Below are positions 42,193 to 50,800 of a DNA stretch of 64,000 nucleotides, one piece after another. The stretch covers positions 3,844,001 to 3,908,000 of the forward strand of contig NZ_CP021235.1 in assembly GCF_003585765.1 (NCBI RefSeq), read 5' to 3'. The notes beneath the pieces were generated by a model. The model was not told the DNA's origin and made no database searches. It worked only from the letters and a program-made list of their open reading frames with translations. Position 1 is the stretch's first letter. Each line of letters starts with the position of its first letter. The stretch comes from Pontibacter actiniarum. Lineage in GTDB: Bacteria; Bacteroidota; Bacteroidia; Cytophagales; Hymenobacteraceae. The translations under genes were made by a program, and so were the position numbers.

Positions 42193-44187
42193 CTACTTAC
42201 TGTCCGGGGCCATCCACTTTTTATACTTGTCGTACACCTTCTTTGGCTGCTTTTTATCGTTGATAAACAGCTCCCCGTTATTGATCCGGACATTCAGGTT
42301 ACTGCTGTTGCTGTCAATCAGCCCGTCTTTCACCATCTCCGCCTTCATCTCATCCATTTGCTTGGCGTGGTCTCTGCGGCGGGCTTCCATCTCCTCCCTG
42401 CGCGCTTCCATCTCGGCACGCCTGGCTTGCATTTCCTCCTGCCGGGCCTCCATGCGGGCCCTCATTGCGGTAGCTCGTTCTTCTTGTCTCAGCTTCATCT
42501 CTTTTTGTCTAAGGCTGTCCTGCGCTATACGTTTAACTGCCGCCTCCTGTTCAAGCGCGCGCACGGCCTGCTCCACTTGCTGCTCGTACTGTTCTAGTTC
42601 CTGCTCATGCTGTTCTACTTGCTGTTCATACTGCTCCAACTGTTCTAGCTGTTCCAGCTGCTGGAACGCTTTCTTATTCTTCTTGCTTGCACCGGCAGGA
42701 GGAGCAGGCGGCGGAGGCGGTGCAAGGGCTGGCGCACCTACTGGCGGCACGGGGGGCACGGGGGGCATAGGCGGCAGGGGCGGCAGCCTGTCTCCGCGAA
42801 AGCTTTGCACAACAGTTCTTTCCTCCCTTACCTGCCGCTCGACCCTGTCAAGGGCCCGTTGCTCCCGCTCTATTAGCGCCTTTACCTCGTCCCGGTTGGC
42901 TTTAGGGGCGTTTTTGGTCGCCTCCAGGCGCTGGTCCACCAGGCTTTTGTACTTGTCTATGTCGCGCTTCGGGATGCGCTTGCCATCCACGTAAAGCTGC
43001 TTTACCTTTCCCTTTTTGTTTGTGATGATAACCACGTTACGGTTCTTACCGGCCGAGTCCTGCGCCATGAACGCAACGGCTTCCTCCGAATCCGCCTTCG
43101 TGTCGGCAGCCGTGGAGCCTTCCTCTAACGGCTCCAGCACGGTGCCTTCCAGCGGCTGCTGTCCGGCCACCGCTCCAAAAGACAGCACCAGCACACCCAC
43201 CACCAGTACCAGTCCTGCGGCAAACCCCTCGGTGAAGGTCGGCTTCAGCGGTTGCCCCACCAGGCGCTTGATCCGATTCACAAGGGAGCCCCGCTGCCCG
43301 GAGAAAGCAAGCGCCGCCCCCGAGGCACCGGGCATCCGCATGGTTTCCAGCTCGGTAAGCGCCCGGGCGTAGGTCAGCTTGTCGCCGCACAGCGCCACGG
43401 CAATGTCATCGCAGCAGTTCTCGCGCTCGGCGCGCACCACACCGGACACCCACCACATGGCAGGGTGGAAGAAGAACAGCATGTCCACCACCGACTGCAG
43501 CAGGTTCAGCAGGTAGTCTTTGCGAAAGATATGTGCCAGTTCGTGGGCGAGCACAGCCTCTACCTGTGCCTGCGTCAGGCCGGCAACGGCGCCCACAGGC
43601 AGCAGGATCACTGGCTTGGCCACGCCGATGGCCATTGGCACCCGCACCAGTGCAGACTCCATAAGCTGCACTGCCTGGCTCACCCCCAGGCGCCGGCGCA
43701 GCAGGTCAAGCTGCTGTTGCCACCGCTCCCCAAGCGCCGTCGTTCTGTAGTGGCGCAGGCGCTGCGTATACGCCAGGCCTCCTATAAGCCGCACGGCCAT
43801 CAGCACCATGCCCAGCAGCCACAGCAGCACCAGCAGGGGCAGGTGCTGCTCAAAGTACACCTGCGACACGCCAACCGGGTCTGCCCAGAACGATGCCGCC
43901 GCCGCAGTAGCCTCTACTGTAACGCCCGGCACCTCCGCCGGAAAGGCCTTTGCCGTACTTACCGGTGCGTTAGCGTAATAAGACAGTGTAAAAGCCGATA
44001 ATACCAGCTGTGCCAGCATAGCCGCACTGGCCACCGCATAGCGGGTTTTAGCCGACCGCCGATGCAGCAGCACCAGCAGTACACTTAAAATCAGGGCTAC
44101 GAAGGCCCCTTGCCACAGCGCGTGCAACAGTGTCCAGCCGAGGGCATTTACCAGCTCGCCGGGGATCAGGTTGATGAGTCGGTTCAT
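42193..44187 (-). CDS. M56 (BlaR1/MecR1-like) membrane peptidase with coiled-coil C-terminus
   Basis: Membrane zinc peptidase of 664 residues, of the kind that cleaves BlaI-type repressors after sensing a signal. Helices near 25-42, 52-70, 116-136 and 322-340. HELAH (215-219) with Glu254 in RAERENCCDDIAV is the gluzincin site. There is no penicillin-binding sensor domain. The C-terminal 320 residues instead hold a Pro/Ala-rich linker, a Gln/Glu coiled coil of QLEQLEQYEQQVEQ type repeats, an Arg/Glu/Met-rich helix and a final small domain (LFINDKKQPKKVYDKYKKWM). Its start overlaps the stop of the repressor gene by 4 bases. Confidence 0.93.
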   Translation of the reverse strand: MNRLINLIPGELVNALGWTLLHALWQGAFVALILSVLLVLLHRRSAKTRYAVASAAMLAQLVLSAFTLSYYANAPVSTAKAFPAEVPGVTVEATAAAASFWADPVGVSQVYFEQHLPLLVLLWLLGMVLMAVRLIGGLAYTQRLRHYRTTALGERWQQQLDLLRRRLGVSQAVQLMESALVRVPMAIGVAKPVILLPVGAVAGLTQAQVEAVLAHELAHIFRKDYLLNLLQSVVDMLFFFHPAMWWVSGVVRAERENCCDDIAVALCGDKLTYARALTELETMRMPGASGAALAFSGQRGSLVNRIKRLVGQPLKPTFTEGFAAGLVLVVGVLVLSFGAVAGQQPLEGTVLEPLEEGSTAADTKADSEEAVAFMAQDSAGKNRNVVIITNKKGKVKQLYVDGKRIPKRDIDKYKSLVDQRLEATKNAPKANRDEVKALIEREQRALDRVERQVREERTVVQSFRGDRLPPLPPMPPVPPVPPVGAPALAPPPPPAPPAGASKKNKKAFQQLEQLEQLEQYEQQVEQHEQELEQYEQQVEQAVRALEQEAAVKRIAQDSLRQKEMKLRQEERATAMRARMEARQEEMQARRAEMEARREEMEARRRDHAKQMDEMKAEMVKDGLIDSNSSNLNVRINNGELFINDKKQPKKVYDKYKKWMAPDSK

Positions 44188-44573
44188 TTTTCTCCTCCTT
44201 CCAGTTTATCTAACAGGTCTCTGATTTCATCCAGTTCTTCTTTGGAGGTGCGGCTGTTGCCCAGCGCCTGCATAACCAGCTTGCTGGCCGAACCGCGAAA
44301 GGCCGTATCGAGAAAGCGGTTGAGCAGCTGCTGTTGCGTATCCTCCTCCTGCAGCAATGGCCTGAAGATGTGGGAGCGGCTTGACTTATCCGCCTCCAGC
44401 ATTCCCTTTTCCGTCATCAGCTGCATAATCTTAAGCGTGGTAGTGTAGCCGGCGTCCTTTGTTTTGGCAAGCTCTTCATGCACAAAGCGCACAGTGCTCG
44501 GGCCATGCTGCCAGAGTACCTGCAGTATCTCCAGCTCTGACTCGGTAGGTTTAGGTATTTGAGATAAGGCCAT
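44184..44573 (-). CDS. BlaI/MecI/CopY-family repressor
   Basis: Winged-helix repressor of 129 residues. PTESELEILQVLWQHGPSTV and TKDAGYTTTLKIMQLMTEKG form the DNA-binding domain; the C-terminal half dimerises. Partner M56 peptidases cleave these repressors to switch on the operon. Translation is coupled to the M56 gene by a 4-base overlap. Two 16-base dyads 48-92 bases upstream of the start are the likely operators, so the pair is probably autoregulated. Confidence 0.95.
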   Translation of the reverse strand: MALSQIPKPTESELEILQVLWQHGPSTVRFVHEELAKTKDAGYTTTLKIMQLMTEKGMLEADKSSRSHIFRPLLQEEDTQQQLLNRFLDTAFRGSASKLVMQALGNSRTSKEELDEIRDLLDKLEGGEK

Positions 44574-44620
44574 AGTTGCTAAACAGTTATAGGTTATGTA
44601 TTGAGTGTACTACAAGTAAC

Positions 44621-44636
44621 TACGAATAGTTTCGTA
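44621..44636. promoter_or_regulatory. Operator-like dyad 1 of the BlaI-M56 operon
   Basis: TACGAATAGTTTCGTA: 6-base inverted arms TACGAA/TTCGTA with a 4-base centre. It shares 13 of 16 bases with dyad 2, centres 29 bases apart. A possible -7 element (TAAACTTG on the minus strand, 44647-44640) lies between the two dyads. Confidence 0.75.
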
Positions 44637-44649
44637 ATGCAAGTTTATT

Positions 44650-44665
44650 TACGATTATTTTCGTA
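44650..44665. promoter_or_regulatory. Operator-like dyad 2 of the BlaI-M56 operon
   Basis: TACGATTATTTTCGTA: arms TACGA/TCGTA with a 6-base centre. Same consensus TACGAnTAnTTTCGTA as dyad 1. The TAC...GTA ends resemble known BlaI/MecI operators. Confidence 0.75.
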
Positions 44666-44800
44666 GTTATTCTTTCAAAGACGCCCCGTGCAGCAGTTCA
44701 TGGTTACAAGGCCCGTAGGGAGCAGCCCCGGTTTCAGTAGCCATCCTGACAGGCGGCTAGCCTAGGATTAAACGCCTCGGTTGCTAAAGCTCCTAAAACA

Positions 44801-44837
44801 AAAGAGGCCAGCAGGTGTACCTGCTGGCCTCTTTTTA
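44801..44837. terminator. Terminator after the OmpA-family gene
   Basis: Perfect 14-base stem AAGAGGCCAGCAGG / CCTGCTGGCCTCTT with a 4-base loop and A/T runs on both sides, 18 bases after the OmpA gene stop on the minus strand. Confidence 0.9.
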
Positions 44838-44854
44838 TACTTACGCTTGCCCTG

Positions 44855-46840
44855 TTACTTCAGGATCTTGAACTCTGTGCGGCGGTTTTCCTGGTGCTGC
44901 ACCTCTGAGCAAACCTCTCCGTCCTTACAGCCGTTGATCAGCCTGGACTCACCGTAGCCTCTGGCAATTACCCTGTCGCGGCTGATGCCTTTGGCAATAA
45001 GGTAATCCACGGCAGACTGGGCCCGCAGCTGCGAGAGCACCTGGTTGTACTCATCCGTCTGGCGGCTGTCGGTGTGGGAGCTAAGCTCAATGCGAACGCC
45101 TGGGTTATCCTGCAGCGTCTGCACCAGCTTGTCCAGCTCCAGCGCGGCGGCTGGCTTGATGTCGAACTTGTCGAGGTCGTAGTAGATGTTCTCAATCCCA
45201 ATCGGCTTGTTAGGCGTGTCGCGGATAAACTCAAACACGACCTGCACTGTATCCGACTCATAGCGGCAGTCCGGCAAAACAGACAGCGACTGCGCCAGGT
45301 AACCCGACTTGCTGCCTTTGATCGTATACTTTTTGCCCGCCATCACCGGGAATTTAAATGTTCCCTTCTCGTCGGACTTTGCCTCCAGTACCACGGCATC
45401 GGTATCTTCGTCGATCAGCTGCAGCAATGCATCTGAAACGGGCGCATAGGTTGTCTTCACAGTACCGGCCTGGGCAATACGCTCTACTGCCTCGCCTGCC
45501 AGCGTACACTGCACCTGGTATTTCCTAAAGGTCAGGATGTCGTCAAAACCGTTCTCAGAAAGGCGGCTCGAAGAAAGCAGGCCCTTGGTGCCCGTGCTGT
45601 CCATCATGATACCAAAGTCGTCCTGCGACGTGTTGAGCGGGTACTTCAGGTTCTCCACCTTCTGCCACGCTTTGTGCGGGCCTACTGCCTTGAAAAGGTC
45701 AAGGCCGCCCATACCGATGTGCCCGTCGGAGGAGAAGTATAAGTTACCATCGGCCCCAAGGCTGACAAAGCTTTCTCGGCCGCTTGTGTTGATCAGGGAG
45801 CCCGCATTAACGGGTTTGCCCCAGGAGCCGTCCGGCTGGCGCTCGCTGTAGTAGATATCTGTTTCGCCGAAGCCGCCCATCATGTCTGAGGCAAAGTACA
45901 GCACCTGCCCGTCCGGTGTGATAGCCGGGTGGCCAATGGAGTACTCATCGGTGTTGTTGTAAGCAAAAGCAACCTCTTTCTGCCATTTGCCTTTATCACC
46001 TCCCTTGCGGCGGGCCATGTAAATGCCGTGGCGGTTGGTGTGCGTGCCGTTGTCGCTGCCCTTAAACCAGCTGGTGGGGTCCGGGTTGGTGCCCTTGGTC
46101 TTTTTCTTTACCACCTGTGTGCGGGTAAAGTACAGCGTCTTCTCCTTTTCCAGGTAGTCGGCCGGGCCGTTGTGGTACGAGGTGTTGATGACCGACGGGA
46201 GTGCCTCCGGCGCTCCCCAGGTGCTGTCGCTCAGGGCCGGGGCAAAGTACATTTGGATAAAGCCGTTGCCGGTCCAGTTGTTGCGCTTCGTCTGCTGCTT
46301 CTCCATCCTGTCAGACGAGAAGAACAGGCCTTCCTTCGTGCGAATCGGGCCAAAGTCTGCCCCCTCTGAGTTCATGGCTTTGAGCTGGTCCAGCCTGTAC
46401 GGCTCCGGGTACTTCATCCACTTCATGGCTGTGTCGCACGAGGCGGCCATACGGTTTGCCAGCGCGCGCTGTGCCGGCACCTTGCTGCCGTACTCCAGGA
46501 ACAGTTGTTTGGCCTTGGCGTAATTGGCGTTACGCTTGGCAGACTCCGCATACAGGTAGAAGTTGGACGGGTCTGCGTTCGGGAAGGTGATGGCCTGTGC
46601 GTACCAGAACTCAGCCTCCTTGCTGTTGTTCAGGATACGGTAGCTGTCGGCGATGCGCTGCACCACCATCAGCGTCGGCTCTTCTTTCTCAAGCACCTTC
46701 TCATAGGCCTCGAGCGCAAGGCTGAACTCAAAGTTGTTAAAGTACTTGTCAGCTTGTTTCATTTCCTGTGCCAGCACAGGCAGGCGCCCACTGGCTGCAA
46801 AGCAAACGAGCGCCAGGACGAGGGTAAACTTACATTTCAT
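44855..46840 (-). CDS. PorE-like OmpA-family protein (TPR, beta-propeller, CRD, OmpA)
   Basis: Exported protein of 661 residues with the four-part layout of T9SS protein PorE: TPR helices (about 27-150, ADKYFNNFEFSLALEAYEKV), PD40/WD40-like propeller repeats (about 165-430, e.g. GQVLYFASDMMGGFGETDIY), a carboxypeptidase-regulatory-like domain (about 455-530) and a C-terminal OmpA domain that binds peptidoglycan (IELSSHTDSRQTDEYN). It follows the PorP/SprF gene by 19 bases and closes the three-gene adhesin module. Its likely task is to tie the outer membrane assembly to peptidoglycan. Confidence 0.92.
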   Translation of the reverse strand: MKCKFTLVLALVCFAASGRLPVLAQEMKQADKYFNNFEFSLALEAYEKVLEKEEPTLMVVQRIADSYRILNNSKEAEFWYAQAITFPNADPSNFYLYAESAKRNANYAKAKQLFLEYGSKVPAQRALANRMAASCDTAMKWMKYPEPYRLDQLKAMNSEGADFGPIRTKEGLFFSSDRMEKQQTKRNNWTGNGFIQMYFAPALSDSTWGAPEALPSVINTSYHNGPADYLEKEKTLYFTRTQVVKKKTKGTNPDPTSWFKGSDNGTHTNRHGIYMARRKGGDKGKWQKEVAFAYNNTDEYSIGHPAITPDGQVLYFASDMMGGFGETDIYYSERQPDGSWGKPVNAGSLINTSGRESFVSLGADGNLYFSSDGHIGMGGLDLFKAVGPHKAWQKVENLKYPLNTSQDDFGIMMDSTGTKGLLSSSRLSENGFDDILTFRKYQVQCTLAGEAVERIAQAGTVKTTYAPVSDALLQLIDEDTDAVVLEAKSDEKGTFKFPVMAGKKYTIKGSKSGYLAQSLSVLPDCRYESDTVQVVFEFIRDTPNKPIGIENIYYDLDKFDIKPAAALELDKLVQTLQDNPGVRIELSSHTDSRQTDEYNQVLSQLRAQSAVDYLIAKGISRDRVIARGYGESRLINGCKDGEVCSEVQHQENRRTEFKILK

Positions 46841-46859
46841 ATAATAAGGGTATTAAGAA

Positions 46860-47828
46860 CTATAGGTTTCGAGGAGTCAGGATGCGGCCAAACTTCTTCT
46901 TCAGGAAATAGTAGCCCAAAGATACTTCATGGCTTGAGTAATTTTTCAATTCGTTGAGGCTAATATCGTAAGAATATCCGATCCGCAGCCTTTGCGTAGC
47001 ATACACCTGCGTGATCAGGGCCAGCGCGTTCCGCTTTTCCAGCTGCTTCATCTCCTGGTTGGTAAACATCGGCACCGCGGTACGGTACGAGGCACCGAAC
47101 CAGATGCGGTTGTGCAGCAGCACAAAGGAGTTCAGGTCCACGGCTGTCGGGCTCCTGAAGTCCTCCTTTATCAGGATGCTTGGCTTCAGGCGTACGTTGC
47201 GGCTGATGTCGAACACGTAGCCGCTGGACAGGAAGTAGTGGCGGCGCGGTGTGGCGATCTCCGTTTTGTCATCCTTGAATGGCACCAGGTTGGCAACAGA
47301 GAACCCCACATAGTAGCGCTCCGTGTTATAGAAGGTGCCGATCTTCAGGTCTGGCAGCACCTGCGACACGCGCCCTTCCGGAATGGCCTGGTCCAGTTCC
47401 TCGCTGCCGGGGTCCAGTTTGGTCCCATCCAACGTGTACTGCGACACCCCCACGGCCACCCCCAGGGAGAGCTCGGAGTAGCGGTCCAGCTTAATTCTGG
47501 TAGACAGTGCCCCGTACACCCCCGTCTGGCTCTGCGCCCCGATCTCATCGTTGATCAGGTGCAGGCCCCAGCCCAGGTTCTTGCTGCCTGTGGGACCGTC
47601 CACGCTCAGGGTCTGCGACGTCGGTGCGCCCTCCAGCCCCGTCCATTGGGTGCGGTAGGTGATGTTGGCGTGCAGTATCTGTTTACTGCCAGCATAGGCA
47701 GGGTTTACCACCAGCTCATTAAAGATGTACTGGCTGTACTGCGGAGCCTGCTGTGCAAACGCCGCGGGTGCCGCCACGATGCCCAGCAGGATGATTAATT
47801 TCTGAATTGCCTTCACGTTTGTTGCCAT
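46860..47828 (-). CDS. PorP/SprF-family T9SS outer membrane protein (module 1)
   Basis: Outer membrane beta-barrel of 322 residues. Signal peptide ends AAFAQ; QAPQYSQYIFNELVVNPAYA is the family signature, followed by TYRTQWTGLEGAPTSQTLSV. SprF is needed for export of the adhesin SprB in Flavobacterium, and PorP-like proteins hold type B cargo at the surface. The gene starts 4 bases after the stop of the giant adhesin and precedes the PorE-like gene, so the three act together. Confidence 0.95.
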   Translation of the reverse strand: MATNVKAIQKLIILLGIVAAPAAFAQQAPQYSQYIFNELVVNPAYAGSKQILHANITYRTQWTGLEGAPTSQTLSVDGPTGSKNLGWGLHLINDEIGAQSQTGVYGALSTRIKLDRYSELSLGVAVGVSQYTLDGTKLDPGSEELDQAIPEGRVSQVLPDLKIGTFYNTERYYVGFSVANLVPFKDDKTEIATPRRHYFLSSGYVFDISRNVRLKPSILIKEDFRSPTAVDLNSFVLLHNRIWFGASYRTAVPMFTNQEMKQLEKRNALALITQVYATQRLRIGYSYDISLNELKNYSSHEVSLGYYFLKKKFGRILTPRNL

Positions 47829-47832
47829 CGCC

Positions 47833-50800
47833 TTACCTTACTATCATCACGTATCCTTTGAACATTTTATCCTCCCCGTCGCAAAGCTTCACGCGCACCA
47901 CATAGAAGTAGGTGCCCTCGCTCAGGTTATCGCCGGTCCAGTTACCCTGGTAGGACTTGCCGTGGTACACTTGGTTGCCCCAGCGGTTAATGATCGTTAC
48001 TTCGTTGTCAGGATAATTCTCCAGGTTCTTGATCTTCCAGGTGTCGTGGGTGCCGTCGTTGTTCGGAGAGAACACGTTCGGGAAGTTCAGGTCGCTCTTG
48101 GCCATGATGGCGCTCGGGGTGATGTAGAGCGGCTCGTCCACACAGCCGCCGTTGCCTACAACCACACTAATATCGCCTTTGCCAGCCCCTGGCTCCACGG
48201 TGATCTTCGGGGTGCCCTGCCCGGAGGTAATGCTCCAGCCAGCCGGCACGGCCCAGGTGTAGGTAGTGGCCCCCGGCACCGGCTCCACCTCATAGCTCAG
48301 GCCAACGCACGGTGTGCTGCGGTCGATGATCGCGGTGGCTCCCTCGGCCGGCATCACCCCTACTTTTAACGAAGCAGGGCTTGTACTGCCACAGCCATTC
48401 TGGCCTGTTACCGTTATCGTGCCTGCCTCGCTGCCGGCTACTACCGTAATCGTGGCAGTACCCTGGCCGGTTGTAATGCTCCAGCCAGCTGGCACGTTCC
48501 AGTTGTAGGTAGCATCGGCCGTAGGGTTCTCAATGGTGTAGGTAACTGTTCCGCCAACGCACACACCTGCTTCCCCTACGATAGCGCCTGGTTCAACAGG
48601 CGCAGCAGGAGTAGGCCTTACTTCCATTTCAGCCGTGCCACTGTCACCGCAGCTGTTCTTCGCTGTCACTTTGATTTTGCCGGCCGTGCCGTCGGCGATT
48701 ACCTCCAGCGTATTGGTGTTCTGCCCTGAGACGATCGTCCAGCCTTTCGGCACCTCCCACAGGTAGGTGTCCACGTTTCCGACGGTGTTGGCGGTAACGC
48801 TGTAGGTTGTGTTCTCGCTCTGGCATGGGGTAAATGAGCCGATGGTGATTTCCGGCACCAACGGGAAGGTTTGCGCCCTTGTCTCTGCCTTGGCAGTACC
48901 GCCATCTCCGCAGGAGTTAGTGGCGGTTACGGTTACCTCTCCACCCACGGCTCCCGCCGTAACGGTGATGCGTGTTGTACCCTGGCCGTCCGTGATAACC
49001 CATCCTGCCGGAACGGTCCAGCTGTAGCCGTTTGCGCCTGCTATAGGGTCAACGCTGTACTCGAGGCCGGTTGTGCCCTGGCAGAAGCTGCCTGCCGGCA
49101 CTTTGATCGCGCCCGGTGCGAGCGGCGCACCCTGTGCCACCTCTACAGCCAGTTCAGCATCTCCGCTTCCGCCGCAGCTGTTTACAGCTACTACAGTTAC
49201 GTTGCCCACTGCCTTCCCAATTTTCGCTTCTATACTTGTTGTGCCCTGGCCTGAGAGAATTTCCCAATCGCCCGGCACAGACCAGGTGTAAGAGCTGGCC
49301 GTGCTAACCGGATCAATACTGTACACCACAGTGGTACTGCTACATACTTGCGGAGAGCCGACAATTGACTCTGGTGTGGTTGGCGCAGCCGTGTTAACCG
49401 GAATATTACGGGAGATGGTGCCACCGTCGCCGCAGTCGTTGAGGCTGGTTACGGTCACGTCTCCGGCCGTGGCGTTTACTTTTACAAGGATGCTGGCTGT
49501 ACCCTGGCCCGAAATGATCTGCCAGCCGGCAGGCACTACCCAGTTGTAACCGCTTGCGCCTGCCACTTCCTTCACAGAGAAGGTCACTTCATCGCCTGCA
49601 CACACATCTATGTTTCCTAGTATGGCTTCCGGAGCGGCTGCCACGGCGGTAACCGGCGTCACCTGTAGCGTCCGGGCGAAGCCCGGCCCGCAGCCGTTCT
49701 CTGCTGTTACGCTAACCGTGCCTGCTGTTCCGTCGGTTTCTACAGTGATTGAGGTGCCGTTATCCTCCAGCACCTGCCATCCTTCCGGAACGCTCCAGTT
49801 ATACTTGAAGGCATGCTGCACAGGATCGATGCTGAAGGTGTGCACCTTGCCGGCACAAGGGTAGAGGTTGCCGGTGATAGGGTCTGGCGTGGCCGGTACG
49901 GTATCCGTTACCACGGTGGCCAGCTGTGTTTCGCTGGTTACACCGCAGGCATTTACCGCTCGTACGCTAATCGTAGTTGGTTCAGTTCCGGCGTTCACCA
50001 CGATGCTGGTGGAACCCTGACCGGATACAATCTGCCAGTCTTTGTCGCCCACCGACCAGAGGTAGGAAGAGGCACCGGCTACCGGCTCAATAGAGTACGT
50101 TACGTTTCGCTGATTGACACATGCAGAAGGCGGGCCAGTGATTGCGCCCGGCTGATCTGGCGGCGATGGTACTACCGTTACAGGCATGCTTGCCGCACCG
50201 CCCTCACCGCAGTCGTTCAGGGCGGCTACAGTTACTGCTCCCTCCATCGCACCGGCTGTTACCGTGATGCGGGAAGTGCCCTGGCCGGAGGTTATTACCC
50301 AGTCAGCCGGAACAGTCCAGGTATAGCCGCTTTCGCTGGCTACGGGGTTAACCCGGTATTCATAATTAACGCCATCCTGGCAAACCTCACTTGGGCCAAC
50401 AATGCTGGTTGGTGGGGCAGGAGGAGTTATTTGTGGCTGCACGTCCAAGGCACTCACAGCACCTGTGCCGCAGCCGTTAACTACCGCCACTGTAACCTTG
50501 CCGCTCATGGCGCCTGTTGTCACCTCAATCGAGGTAGTGCCCTGGCCGGAGATGATGGTCCAGTCAGCAGGAACGCTCCACACGTAAGAGGCCGCATCTG
50601 TTTCTTCCGCAATGCTGTAGGTCGCGTTACTGTTTGCGCAGCCATACATTTTTCCTGTGATCGGCCCCGGGGCTACAGGCACGCCTTCCGCAGCAATTAT
50701 TCTTAAAGAGCTCTTATCGCTTGTTCCGCAGTCGTTGATGGCCACTACGGTGATGTCGCCACCCTCTGCACTAGCATCTACTACGATTTTAACTGTTCCC

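Noticed and set aside
42227-42994. Cys/Ser-rich plus-strand frame opposite the M56 coiled coil
   Set aside because: Its composition is the mirror of Gln/Glu/Arg-rich codons on the real strand.
42193-44573. BlaI-M56 pair as a beta-lactam resistance operon
   Set aside because: No beta-lactamase or penicillin-binding sensor domain is present; such pairs are common in Bacteroidota without resistance genes.
49813-50706. Plus-strand open frame of 297 codons inside the giant adhesin
   Set aside because: Arises from the repeat composition of the coding strand opposite; Tyr/Arg/Gly-rich and without start signal or domain.
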